A stretch of 35,566 nucleotides of DNA from the NCBI GenBank assembly GCA_017540605.1, contig JAFYAS010000009.1, forward strand, positions 1-35,566. The letters run 5' to 3'. The notes under the pieces were generated by a model. That model did no database searches and had not been told where the DNA came from. It worked only from the letters and a program-made list of their open reading frames with translations. Every line of letters starts with the position of its first letter. Position 1 is the stretch's first letter. The translations under genes were made by a program, and so were the position numbers. Positions 1 to 7,947 of this stretch are shown here, in pieces. This DNA is from Lachnospiraceae bacterium. GTDB taxonomy: Bacteria; Bacillota; Clostridia; Lachnospirales; Lachnospiraceae.

Positions 1-174
1 GATCATAAACACTAGCATTTAAACCAATGATTAAAACCTGTAATTTACTGTTGTTGGTTTGTTTTAAACCGTTCGAAAATTCTTTAAAGAATTATATCTC
101 ATAGAACCTTCGGGGTTGTCTTAGTATTTGATTATCAAAGTACGTGACGCCGTCCGTAGCACAGCGACTTGGAT

Positions 175-203
175 ATAATATCATTTGCAAGTGCATTTGT
201 CAA
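175..203 (-). promoter_or_regulatory. Strong leftward promoter, possibly for an rRNA operon
   Basis: Read on the minus strand there is TTGACA (198-203), a 17-nt spacer and TATTAT (175-180), close to the sigma-70/SigA consensus. Transcription would start near 168 and leave the window at base 1 without meeting an open reading frame. The non-coding run holds small palindromes (TTTGATtATCAAA near 128-140 and a 16-bp palindrome at 78-93). A near-consensus promoter followed by a long structured non-coding leader fits an rRNA operon whose 16S gene lies left of the window, but no rRNA sequence is visible, so the target is inferred. Confidence 0.5.
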
Positions 204-251
204 CACTTTTTTTCAACTATTTTTCCACTTCTTTTACCCGACTTATGCACA

Positions 252-287
252 AAGGGAATCTACCCGTAAATACAGGCAGATTCCCTT
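252..287 (-). terminator. Long hairpin downstream of the FN3-like gene
   Basis: Outer arms AAGGGAATCT and AGATTCCCTT pair perfectly. The interior also pairs (CCTGTA with TACGGG, one wobble), giving a stem of about 16 bp some 60 nt after the stop codon of the gene at 347-1399. No good T run follows on either strand, so it may stabilise the transcript 3' end or act as a weak terminator. Confidence 0.45.
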
Positions 288-346
288 GTAATAATCACAT
301 ATTCCAAAGAATCTGTTCTCACCTAATTGATACGATCTGACTAATA

Positions 347-1399
347 TTACTGTCTTACGATCCTGATGCTTACCATCTTCTCGTCAACTTTCTTTTCCTT
401 CTTTCCTACCTTAGAATAGAAGGTAAGCTTTACATAATATGTTGTATAAAGCTCGAAGGTCTTGTTGATAACAAATGATGTAGAGCTGCCTTTTGCAGTT
501 CCCACCTTAGTAAATGAACCTGTAGTAGAGGTCGATCTTGAAAGAACGATTTTTGATACTCCATTAAGCTTAGGCCATGAAAGCTTATATTTCTTGTTGC
601 TGGTTCTGTTTACAAGATTACCCTGTACTGCATCATTTTCAATACAGATAAAGTACTGCCATGCACTCCACTTGCCCTTCTTTGTCTTCTTTGCAAGCTT
701 AACATAGGGTCTTACTCTGAACTTATATACAGTGTTTTTCTTCTTTACCTTGATCTGCTTTGTGAGGGCATTCTTGCCCTTGCCCTTGAACTTGTTCTTG
801 CCGTCCATACCCATGCCTTCGATCTCAAAGCCATCTCCATCATAAATTGCACCAATGGTGAATTGCTTTGATGATGGCATAGGATTGAGCACACGAATAG
901 TCTTGATCTTCTTTGTAAGTCTTCTGATTCCGGTAAAATGAGCTCCGAGATCCGTGCCAACTCCGGTACAGCTGTAGTCGTAAACAACTTGCCCTGTTGT
1001 AGGATCAACAGCTTCGGCATATGCAATGATATAGCACTCATTAAGATAACCGCCATTTTGAAGATTTGCCACAGCAAATTTGTACTTTGTCTTGTTACCT
1101 ACAGGCATAGCACCTGCTTTACCATTGAATACATAATAGAAGATATAGCCTGTAGCACCGGGAACAGCATCCCAGGAAACAGTCGCTGAATCAGCATTAC
1201 AATCAACAAGCTTGATGTTGGTAGGATTGGCTATAACTCCCGAACAAGGAAGCTGATTCTGCGTTTCATTCTCACCCTCCGCACTCAACATCTCCTTCAA
1301 TGTGTCACCCTTGGCATCGCAATCCACACCTGACATAAATACAAAAGCAAATGTGAGCACTAGCAATACCGCCTTCAATAAATAATTCTTCACTATCAT
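347..1399 (-). CDS. Secreted protein with fibronectin type III-like domains
   Basis: 350 residues. The N-terminus is a signal peptide (basic MIVKNYLLK, a hydrophobic core to about residue 23, then a likely cleavage around DCDAKG). The body has a fibronectin type III-like module at about 58-150, with the typical T-V-S-W-D-A-V-P-G-A-T-G-Y stretch, and two more beta-rich lysine-heavy segments (about 160-255 and 258-350; the last has K-L-S-W-P-K-L-N-G). No catalytic motif is visible, so a surface or matrix-binding role is inferred. The start is supported by GGAAGGAG just upstream of the ATG. It is a single-gene unit; the C-terminal FN3 module of the peptidase at 9987-12734 is similar in style. 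Precise function unknown. Confidence 0.7.
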   Translation of the reverse strand: MIVKNYLLKAVLLVLTFAFVFMSGVDCDAKGDTLKEMLSAEGENETQNQLPCSGVIANPTNIKLVDCNADSATVSWDAVPGATGYIFYYVFNGKAGAMPVGNKTKYKFAVANLQNGGYLNECYIIAYAEAVDPTTGQVVYDYSCTGVGTDLGAHFTGIRRLTKKIKTIRVLNPMPSSKQFTIGAIYDGDGFEIEGMGMDGKNKFKGKGKNALTKQIKVKKKNTVYKFRVRPYVKLAKKTKKGKWSAWQYFICIENDAVQGNLVNRTSNKKYKLSWPKLNGVSKIVLSRSTSTTGSFTKVGTAKGSSTSFVINKTFELYTTYYVKLTFYSKVGKKEKKVDEKMVSIRIVRQ

Positions 1400-1428
1400 T
1401 CTCCTTCCGCCCTCGACGATAAATTATA

Positions 1429-1459
1429 AAAGCCGTATCGAATAGCACGATACGGCTTT
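1429..1459 (-). terminator. Hairpin with T run, overlapping the FN3 gene promoter
   Basis: Perfect 12-bp arms AAAGCCGTATCG and CGATACGGCTTT with a 7-nt loop. On the minus strand the stem is followed by TTTTATAATTTAT, as in a Rho-independent terminator. It lies about 110 nt after the cvpA-like stop and just upstream of the FN3-like start, so it probably ends the DUF5711/CvpA transcript. Confidence 0.6.
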
Positions 1460-1488
1460 ACTATATCATTATTATAAATTCTAATCAA
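1460..1488 (-). promoter_or_regulatory. Promoter of the FN3-like gene
   Basis: On the minus strand: TTGATT (1483-1488), 17-nt spacer, TATAGT (1460-1465). The predicted start site falls inside the upstream arm of the hairpin at 1429-1459, so promoter and terminator-like stem are superimposed. Confidence 0.5.
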
Positions 1489-1524
1489 GTAAAAAATAAT
1501 TCTTCCCATGTCACATCTTAACGC

Positions 1525-1549
1525 GCTATAAACAGCAAATGTTTATAGC
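1525..1549 (-). terminator. Hairpin just after the cvpA-like stop codon
   Basis: Perfect 10-bp arms GCTATAAACA and TGTTTATAGC around a 5-nt loop, 21 nt after the stop codon. No T run follows directly, so it may be a transcript-end stem rather than a complete terminator. Confidence 0.35.
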
Positions 1550-1570
1550 TACAGTAAACTGTATTCACTC

Positions 1571-2272
1571 TTAAAGTACAGTCTTGGTAAGATCCATGAT
1601 CACATTTTTAAGCATATTGTTGTCATATAGAGTGGTAAGGAACTGACTCTGACGTATCATTGCCGCATACTTTGTTCCGAATTCCGTAGCCATAGCGCAA
1701 TCTACGATTATAAAGAATATCCATACGACTATTAAAGCCTTAACAAGACCTATGGCAGCGCCTCCCAAGCGATCCGCAAGATTGAATACCTTTAGCTCGT
1801 GGAACAGCTTTAGCATGAGTGCCGCTATCGCTGCGATTATCAATATCACAGCAAATGTAATAGCGTAGGCGATTCCATTTATGACAAGTCTCGCCAAAAG
1901 CTTCACTATATAGTCGATAAATGTATCTGCACCCACAACACTCTTTACATCTCCTGAATTGTTCTCAAGAAGAGAATTCTTAAAAAGCTCAGGAATCTTT
2001 AATTCATTTATGGCAGCTACCTGTTCAGCCTTGGAATTGTAATGACCATCGACATCCATAGATAGTTTTTCACTTATAGCATTTTCTACCTTGGTTCTTA
2101 CCTTTTCATTCTTTTGTAGCGCACGGCTCAAGGCAGGATAACCGACATTAGTAAGTACAACCGCAACGATAAGCACAACTAGTGCGATCACAGACTTTAC
2201 AGCTCCCCTTGCATAGCCTATGGCACCCCATATAAAAAACAGCAGGCATACCAGTGAAAATAGTAGATTCAT
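1571..2272 (-). CDS. CvpA family membrane protein
   Basis: 233 residues with four hydrophobic segments (about 1-20, 25-45, 130-155 and 170-195) and no signal peptide cleavage site. The G-A-I-G-Y-A-R-G-A-V-K-S motif after the first helix and the R-L-G-G-A-A-I-G-L-V-K motif before the last helix are typical of the CvpA/colicin V production family, whose exact role in Firmicutes is unsettled. The ATG follows directly on the TAA of the upstream DUF5711-like gene, with GGAGG inside that gene's end, so the two are translationally coupled. A role in envelope physiology is inferred. Confidence 0.8.
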   Translation of the reverse strand: MNLLFSLVCLLFFIWGAIGYARGAVKSVIALVVLIVAVVLTNVGYPALSRALQKNEKVRTKVENAISEKLSMDVDGHYNSKAEQVAAINELKIPELFKNSLLENNSGDVKSVVGADTFIDYIVKLLARLVINGIAYAITFAVILIIAAIAALMLKLFHELKVFNLADRLGGAAIGLVKALIVVWIFFIIVDCAMATEFGTKYAAMIRQSQFLTTLYDNNMLKNVIMDLTKTVL

Positions 2273-3598
2273 TTATTTGACCTCCGTTGTTTCTTCTTTG
2301 TTGTAAATAAGCTTGATAAACTCACTTCCACCTTCATAAAGAGCAATATACTCCTTGGGATTGGCAGTAGGTATGAGATTCACAAGCCTCTTCGGAAAGC
2401 TATAGGCAAAGACAGTCCTTCCGCTGTAATCATATATTCTGCACTCCGAATCTCCGGTAACTATGATATAGTTTTCTGTAGAGCTTATATGATTGAAGGC
2501 TATATCCAGATCAATCTGACAGGTGAGCCTTCCTTTGTTGTTGTACGCTCTGATCTCATAAGCATGCATAGCATCTGATTGAGACTTGGCCGACACGCAG
2601 CCAACGTATTTTTGATTGTGGAAAATGCTGTTTATCTCCTCGGTATATTCAACCCTTGCAGTCTCCACCGGCTTTTCCCTCATCTCATAAAAGATAAGCT
2701 TATTGTCTCCGAAGGCACATACATTGTCATTGTCGATAAATGAAACCTTGGATACAAGGGTATCATTGTCAAGCTCAAAGCCTCCCATGAATCTGTCGGC
2801 ATTCTCATTCTGTCCGACTTCACCAAAATTGTAGGTTCCAATCTGATTTTTTAAGGTCATACCGTCAAAATAAGCAAAGCTTACAAAAAGCTTCTTACCA
2901 TCATCGGAAAGCGCTATATCTACCGGGAAACCACTGCTTTCAACAGTTGTAGATATCTCAGCAACCTTCTCTCCATTCTTATCGTAAATGATGATCTGAT
3001 TGCCGACATCGCTCTCAAGAACCACAGCGAACACTCCCTGAAGTGCCACATCAGCATCTATGATATTGTACTGTGTGGTAATATCCTTAAGCTTTCCTTC
3101 CTTTCCGAAAAGATATGCTCTATCGCCATTATAATCAGCTACTACAATGTAATCACCCTTTACCGTTGCCTTCGGCATCTTCAACGCATAGCTTTCCATC
3201 CAAACAGTCTGATTCGTCTTGTTAATGTAGGAGACACCATCCCTCGAATACTTGATACAATTATCCGAATACGGCATATATTCTACATTCATTGCATCAT
3301 CAAGCTCGTAGGATGCAACCACTTCATAGCCGTTGTAATATCCGGTATTTATAGAGGTATATATTCCAAGTCCGCCCACCACAAGAATAAGAATGATAAG
3401 CACAACAAAAATAACCTTTAAAAATGTCTTCTTTCCGGTCTTTTCAGGAACCTTCTTTTCCTCTTCTTCATCCTCGTCAGAACCTTCTTCAGTCTGATCC
3501 TTGATATTATCCTTCAGGTCATCGAAAAGCCCGTCATCATCCTTATCTTCCTTTTTCTTTTTCGGGATCAAAAGCTCTCTTCTTTTTTTGATGTCCAT
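2273..3598 (-). CDS. DUF5711-like single-pass membrane protein
   Basis: 441 residues. The N-terminal 58 residues are charged (K/R-rich, then D/E-rich with a DEDEEEEKK run) and predicted cytoplasmic. One transmembrane helix follows (about 60-80). The large extracytoplasmic part is beta-rich with repeated hydrophobic-Y-D-x-x-G/N-x-x blades (for example I-I-Y-D-K-N-G-E and C-R-I-Y-D-Y-S-G-R), suggesting a beta-propeller. This matches the layout of DUF5711 proteins of Clostridia. The start is supported by AGGGGAG. It shares an operon with the CvpA-like gene, so the pair may work together in the envelope. No enzymatic motif was recognised. Confidence 0.7.
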   Translation of the reverse strand: MDIKKRRELLIPKKKKEDKDDDGLFDDLKDNIKDQTEEGSDEDEEEEKKVPEKTGKKTFLKVIFVVLIILILVVGGLGIYTSINTGYYNGYEVVASYELDDAMNVEYMPYSDNCIKYSRDGVSYINKTNQTVWMESYALKMPKATVKGDYIVVADYNGDRAYLFGKEGKLKDITTQYNIIDADVALQGVFAVVLESDVGNQIIIYDKNGEKVAEISTTVESSGFPVDIALSDDGKKLFVSFAYFDGMTLKNQIGTYNFGEVGQNENADRFMGGFELDNDTLVSKVSFIDNDNVCAFGDNKLIFYEMREKPVETARVEYTEEINSIFHNQKYVGCVSAKSQSDAMHAYEIRAYNNKGRLTCQIDLDIAFNHISSTENYIIVTGDSECRIYDYSGRTVFAYSFPKRLVNLIPTANPKEYIALYEGGSEFIKLIYNKEETTEVK

Positions 3599-3634
3599 AA
3601 AAAACTCCCCTAATATTCTTTAACTCAATGATTT

Positions 3635-3663
3635 ATTCTAACACTCAGTAAAAAAATAGGCAA
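3635..3663 (-). promoter_or_regulatory. Promoter of the DUF5711-cvpA operon
   Basis: On the minus strand: TTGCCT (3658-3663), 17-nt spacer, TAGAAT (3635-3640), followed by a leader and the AGGGGAG ribosome binding site. It is divergent from the CBS gene promoter, with only 34 bp between the two -35 boxes. Confidence 0.5.
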
Positions 3664-3697
3664 GTTGCGATTTAACATTTTCTTCAGATTTATTTAA

Positions 3698-3726
3698 TTG
3701 TTTTTTTACTCGATACCCCTTATAAT
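3698..3726 (+). promoter_or_regulatory. Promoter of the CBS-domain gene
   Basis: TTGTTT (3698-3703), 17-nt spacer, perfect TATAAT (3721-3726), then AAGGAG at 3743-3748 and the ATG at 3758. Confidence 0.6.
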
Positions 3727-3757
3727 AAATGTATCTGATCACAAGGAGATTTCACCA

Positions 3758-4183
3758 ATGAATATATTATTTTTCCTGATGCCAAAGCACGAGGTAATCT
3801 ATGTAACAGAAAACGACGACCTCCATACAGCTTTGGATACACTTAAGAATTCCGGCTACACCGCCATTCCCATTCTTTCAACAGAAGGCGGCTATATAGG
3901 AACCATCACAGAGGGCGACTTTTTGTGGTTTTTAAGGGAAAACAAAAATTATGATGTTGAAGCCTTAGGCTCTATGTCTATCATGGATATTCCAAGAAGA
4001 ACCAAGGCAAAGCCCGTTACAGTGAAATCAAGCATGGAGGATCTGACCCTTAGAGCTATGGATCAGAACTTTATGGCAGTTATTGATGACGCCAAGCACT
4101 TTATCGGCATCATAACAAGGCGATCACTTCTTGAATACGGTTATTCGATGTTACCCAAAGCAAAGGAAAATGAAAAAGAATAG
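3758..4183 (+). CDS. CBS-pair domain protein
   Basis: 141 residues forming essentially one CBS pair. CBS1 (about 1-60) carries the S-G-Y-T-A-I-P-I-L and G-Y-I-G-T-I-T-E-G-D-F signatures. CBS2 (about 75-133) contains N-F-M-A-V-I-D and F-I-G-I-I-T-R-R-S-L-L-E-Y. CBS pairs bind adenine nucleotides, and small stand-alone ones in Firmicutes include c-di-AMP sensors; which ligand applies here cannot be told. The frame is open upstream to 3698, but the ATG at 3758 is chosen because AAGGAG lies 9 nt before it and the promoter -10 box would otherwise be coding. Single gene, ended by the hairpin at 4249-4295. Confidence 0.85.
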   Translation: MNILFFLMPKHEVIYVTENDDLHTALDTLKNSGYTAIPILSTEGGYIGTITEGDFLWFLRENKNYDVEALGSMSIMDIPRRTKAKPVTVKSSMEDLTLRAMDQNFMAVIDDAKHFIGIITRRSLLEYGYSMLPKAKENEKE

Positions 4184-4248
4184 CAACAGTCCTTTGCCAA
4201 GCTTTAAGGCAACGATAAGCAAAGCCGCCAAATACTCAGACAATAATA

Positions 4249-4295
4249 AAGAACAGTACCTCCGATATTCATCATCGGGCGGTACTGTTCTTTTT
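4249..4295 (+). terminator. Rho-independent terminator of the CBS gene (bidirectional)
   Basis: Arms AAGAACAGTACC and GGTACTGTTCTT pair perfectly, with an inner CCGAT/ATCGG stem, followed by a T run. It separates the convergent CBS gene and the 1067-residue protein gene and may serve both. Confidence 0.8.
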
Positions 4296-4304
4296 CTCAT
4301 AGTT

Positions 4305-7300
4305 TTATTTAGCATTCAAGCCGGGCTGATTCGCCTTGACTTCAGCCTTCTTTGCCTGAGGCTTAGGCTCTCTCTTTTGCTTGGCCTCTACAGCTCTCGC
4401 TGCGCCGTAGGCTTCAATACCCACAAATTTCTCTGAGCCGGCCTTTGCTCCTCTTGCCTTGTTGATATCATCTATAGTCCTGCTTACAAATCCCCGAAGC
4501 TTAGGCATATTTTGTGAAACGATAGCCAGTGCATCAAGGGCATTGTCAAATCTAGCCTTACCATTGGTTGTAGATCTTACCTTCATCTTATCGCCCATAT
4601 AATTTTGAACCGATGTTACCAGATCCATATTAAGACCTACAAGCTCTTCAGCACAAGCTGTCTTGTCTCTATCAAGGGAAAGGTCATATTTTGCCTTAAG
4701 GTCAGCTACACGCTTTACAGCATTTGCATAAGCCTGATATTCCTTACTTCTGCCCTCAGAGCTCATCATACTCTTTGAAAGCTTATTCATATCATCAAGA
4801 TATTTTTCCACGTTGAAATAATTTACCTTATAGGGCTCTCCGAAAAATTCAACAGCAGTCTTTGCAAGGTTCTCAGGACTTGATAAAGCCCTTCGGATAG
4901 TCTCCTTATTCTCAAAGATCTTATCAAATTCCGCATTGTTCTGCTTCATGATATCAGCAAGCTTATGTATTCTATCAACCTTGAACTCGTAGCCGCAATT
5001 CTTTAATGAGTTGGCAGCAACAGCCTTGATCAGGCAATCCTTCTGATGATTGATATCCGAATGATATACATCCCATCCTGTGTGAAGCTTGATATAATTA
5101 TCAAAGCTCTTGACCTTCTTATCTACCGGAATATCCTTACTCAAATGCAGTGAAGCAGTTGCCTCAAGCTGATCTTTATATCTCTTCTTACCTTCACCAT
5201 CAAGCCATTCACCTGCACCACCTGAAAAGCTGAGCTCGGTATCAAGCTTCTCCCTGAGCTCCACCATCATATTCTTCTCTTGTTCGCCAAACTGATTGAT
5301 GATCGGCTCGCTTCCTTCCCTTACACATGAGTTGTAGAAAGCATTATAATAATTCAATTCAAGCTCGTCCAGAGCTGCCACTTTATCATTTCTGTTGTTC
5401 TTGGTCACAAGGGAATCTATGACCTTGGTTCCCGGTGCTATATTATTCTTCTGAAGATAATAGGCTATCTCCTCCTCTGTCTTACCCGTCTTTGAAAGGT
5501 ACTCTTCAATAGAGGAATCCAATGTGAGTCCTGATTTTTTAAACAACTCCTTGGTTGCGGCAGGCGGATTGGCATAGCTTGTTAATGAACCGTTCAGTTG
5601 CTTTGAAATGTTCGTAAGCATCTGAGCCTTCGCACCTACAACGCTTCTCCAAGCCAAAGCATCAGCCTTCTTTACACCGAGCTTTCCTTCAGCTTGAAAT
5701 TCAGTGCGGTATGTAGCATCTTCCTTCATCAGATCGACAAGGTTCTCAGCTGTTTTTCTTCCAAGCATTGAAAACAACTTCTTCTGTGTCTCAATATCAG
5801 CTTTTGTGATATACGTATTCGCAAAATCTTTTATGATCTTATCTATAAAGCTGGTTGCTTCAGACTGATTACCATATAGCTTATCTCTCATTTCATCCTT
5901 GGTACATGCTTCAACAATGAAATCAAACTTCGCCTCCATGGTCTCGGCTTTGATATAACCCATTCTCAATTCATCGATCAGCAGATCACTTTTATCCTGA
6001 CGCTTTAACCCTTTCTTATAACGCTCATCAACAGTTTTAAGGATATTCTCTGCCTCTCTCTTCCTTCTGTTCTTTACATACTTCTCGCCTACCTTTTCAG
6101 GCCAGTCCTTAAGACTTTGGAACGAATATTCTGAATGGTTCTTTTTTGCAACTTCATCTACAGCCTTTCTCTTTTCTCCAACCACACCATTCTTTTTATA
6201 ATAAGCTTCGGCACCGCTTCTCATCCATGCCTTTCCGCTTTCCTTAACAAGATCACCCTTGATATTGGAATCAATAAGCTTTCCCGCTTTAGGATCTATT
6301 CTGTTAAAGTAATCATACACCTTCTCGTTAGCTGAAGTCTTTTTATTTTGTAAAAATTCCTCAACCCGCGACTTGTCGACTCCACACTTAAGGGCATATT
6401 CCTTCATGGTTGTCTTTTTAGTGATATTCGCCGCCTTGAAAAGCTTGTTCTCAATGCGATCATCTCCGTTTAAAGCCATCTGAATCGCGCTGTTTACCGC
6501 ATTGATAGCGAAAGACTCCATTCCTACTCCGGTCTGATCGAGCAACCACTTCCTTACCTTTTCACGCTGTTTGGGATCTTTCGGAAGATCCTTCTCATCA
6601 ACAGAGCTATACTTCATCTCCATAGCATTCTCTCTGTAGCAATCGTAGTTATTCTCAGCACCTATATCACCCATTGTTTCCATGACAAGCTTTATGGTCT
6701 CGGGAGAGCCCTTTGTGATATACTTATCCGTGAATGAATCTATCAGCTCACTAAGCTCGTCAATCTCTGCATCGGGAACATTTACGTCCGTCATATTCCT
6801 GGCGGTAATAGTCTTTCTCGCATCCACTAAAAACTTAAGTCTCGATGGTATATCCGTAAGCTGCTCATAAAGAGGGGTGAAGACCTTTCCGACATATTTA
6901 AACTGTTTCTTATCAGAAAAATTAAACTCCGATAATTTCTCAACAGCATTTATTTCCGACTTTTTTAACTTCTTCTCCTCAAAGAAAGCTTTTCTGGTCT
7001 CATTTCTCCAATTCACCAAATCCATCGTCTCAATTTTGGTTTTGGGAGTATGAGATATGACATTCAAAATATCCCATGTTATATCCTTGATGGCAATATG
7101 ACCCATGGCAGGCTCTCTTGTTGAAAGCAGGAACATGGCTGTAATATCCTCATTCTCTTTCCTTGTACCCTTAGGAAGCTCTTTAAGAGCTTTTTTGAAC
7201 TCCAAAAAGCACTCATGATCATTCTCGACATTCAGTCTATTAAGGGTATCTAATATAGGCTTGATTACTTCCTTGTTACCGGGTCTTATATAGGTCTGCT

Positions 7301-7508
7301 TAAAATCGTCATTGAGATTATTGAACTCAGTTATCTCTTTTTCGCTTACAGCCTGCTTTGCCTCTTTTTTCATATTGAAGCGCTTTTGTACATCCACTAA
7401 AAACTTAAGCTTCGAAGAACCATCATTAAGCTTATTATACTGAGAGGAAAGATCCACCTCATTTTCCAATCCATCATCTACTGCGTTGATATTGTCTACT
7501 TCTTTCAT
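4305..7508 (-). CDS. Large cytoplasmic helical repeat protein, unknown function
   Basis: 1067 residues, no signal peptide or membrane helix, rich in charged residues, predicted mostly alpha-helical. I do not recognise the family. It contains three copies of a diverged module of about 125 residues (about 23-155, 213-345 and 515-640), each with K-F-L/I-V-D/E near its start, then a helix ending in Y-I-T/R-K/P-G/A, then a hydrophobic helix. A second short repeat (about 358-405 and 655-705; pattern S/T-I/M-x-E-Y-x-x-K-x-G followed by E-E-F/Y-L-Q-K-N/K) follows modules two and three. The C-terminus (from about 1040) is a K/P/A-rich tail. The start is fixed by GGAGG 9 nt before the ATG. Single gene. 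A scaffold or effector role is possible but not shown. Confidence 0.6.
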   Translation of the reverse strand: MKEVDNINAVDDGLENEVDLSSQYNKLNDGSSKLKFLVDVQKRFNMKKEAKQAVSEKEITEFNNLNDDFKQTYIRPGNKEVIKPILDTLNRLNVENDHECFLEFKKALKELPKGTRKENEDITAMFLLSTREPAMGHIAIKDITWDILNVISHTPKTKIETMDLVNWRNETRKAFFEEKKLKKSEINAVEKLSEFNFSDKKQFKYVGKVFTPLYEQLTDIPSRLKFLVDARKTITARNMTDVNVPDAEIDELSELIDSFTDKYITKGSPETIKLVMETMGDIGAENNYDCYRENAMEMKYSSVDEKDLPKDPKQREKVRKWLLDQTGVGMESFAINAVNSAIQMALNGDDRIENKLFKAANITKKTTMKEYALKCGVDKSRVEEFLQNKKTSANEKVYDYFNRIDPKAGKLIDSNIKGDLVKESGKAWMRSGAEAYYKKNGVVGEKRKAVDEVAKKNHSEYSFQSLKDWPEKVGEKYVKNRRKREAENILKTVDERYKKGLKRQDKSDLLIDELRMGYIKAETMEAKFDFIVEACTKDEMRDKLYGNQSEATSFIDKIIKDFANTYITKADIETQKKLFSMLGRKTAENLVDLMKEDATYRTEFQAEGKLGVKKADALAWRSVVGAKAQMLTNISKQLNGSLTSYANPPAATKELFKKSGLTLDSSIEEYLSKTGKTEEEIAYYLQKNNIAPGTKVIDSLVTKNNRNDKVAALDELELNYYNAFYNSCVREGSEPIINQFGEQEKNMMVELREKLDTELSFSGGAGEWLDGEGKKRYKDQLEATASLHLSKDIPVDKKVKSFDNYIKLHTGWDVYHSDINHQKDCLIKAVAANSLKNCGYEFKVDRIHKLADIMKQNNAEFDKIFENKETIRRALSSPENLAKTAVEFFGEPYKVNYFNVEKYLDDMNKLSKSMMSSEGRSKEYQAYANAVKRVADLKAKYDLSLDRDKTACAEELVGLNMDLVTSVQNYMGDKMKVRSTTNGKARFDNALDALAIVSQNMPKLRGFVSRTIDDINKARGAKAGSEKFVGIEAYGAARAVEAKQKREPKPQAKKAEVKANQPGLNAK

Positions 7509-7596
7509 TACTTATTCCTCCTACAGAATGGTTGATCATTTTATCTAATCAGCATTCTATCATATAAAGCGCAACAAAAGCGCACCGCAGGAAACA

Positions 7597-7887
7597 TCAT
7601 TTTTTATCCTTTGAAAGAATATACTCCGCCTCTGCCTTTAAAAGCTCATTCCACTTGTCAAGGGGCGTCTCTCCCATAAGCTTTTCGATCTCCTCTTTCG
7701 TCCTAAGCTCTCTTAGCTGGACCTGATGATTTTCCACAGGTATATAGCTCACCTTATCTTTATTGAAAACCGACCTGAGCACATAATAATCAGGGCTCTC
7801 ACTTGTTCTCATGGCAATCCTGGTGATATCGTCCACCCTGCAAACTCCTATGGTTTCGCTGAAAATGATCTGCTTTTTCTCAAACAT
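7597..7887 (-). CDS. Short CarD-like (CarD/TRCF RNAP-interaction domain) protein
   Basis: 96 residues. The body resembles the CarD N-terminal/TRCF RNA polymerase interaction domain: T-I-G-V-C-R-V-D-D-I, then Y-Y-V-L-R-S-V-F and Y-I-P-V-E, then an L-R-E-L-R-T-K-E-E-I helix. Full CarD proteins are about 160 residues with a C-terminal DNA-binding helical domain; here only a short helical tail follows, so this is a single-domain version. It would be expected to touch the RNA polymerase beta subunit and tune transcription (inference from the family). The ribosome binding site AGAGG sits inside a predicted stem (see 7897-7936). It lies just downstream of hisS. Confidence 0.65.
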   Translation of the reverse strand: MFEKKQIIFSETIGVCRVDDITRIAMRTSESPDYYVLRSVFNKDKVSYIPVENHQVQLRELRTKEEIEKLMGETPLDKWNELLKAEAEYILSKDKK

Positions 7888-7896
7888 ATCTATACC

Positions 7897-7936
7897 TCTC
7901 TAATGTAATTAGAGACAGAGGTTTATCCTCTGTCTC
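7897..7936 (-). promoter_or_regulatory. Two overlapping, mutually exclusive hairpins in the leader of the CarD-like gene
   Basis: On the minus strand a 10-bp stem (7912-7936, arms GAGACAGAGG and CCTCTGTCTC) shares four bases with the next stem (7897-7915, arms TCTCTAAT and ATTAGAGA, 3-nt loop). The second stem covers part of the AGAGG ribosome binding site. The first would expose the site, the second hide it. There is no T run after either, so a simple hisS terminator is less likely, although the first stem could mark the hisS transcript end. Confidence 0.4.
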
Positions 7937-7947
7937 GCATTTTTCAT

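Larger units (their letters stand above)
1..346. other. Gene-free left edge
   Basis: No convincing coding region or tRNA is visible. The stretch holds the leftward promoter at 175-203, its presumed untranslated leader (1-168), and the hairpin at 252-287 behind the FN3-like gene. Confidence 0.5.

Noticed and set aside
4131-4436. 101-codon plus-strand frame after the CBS gene
   Set aside because: It runs through a strong terminator into the antisense of the 1067-residue protein gene.
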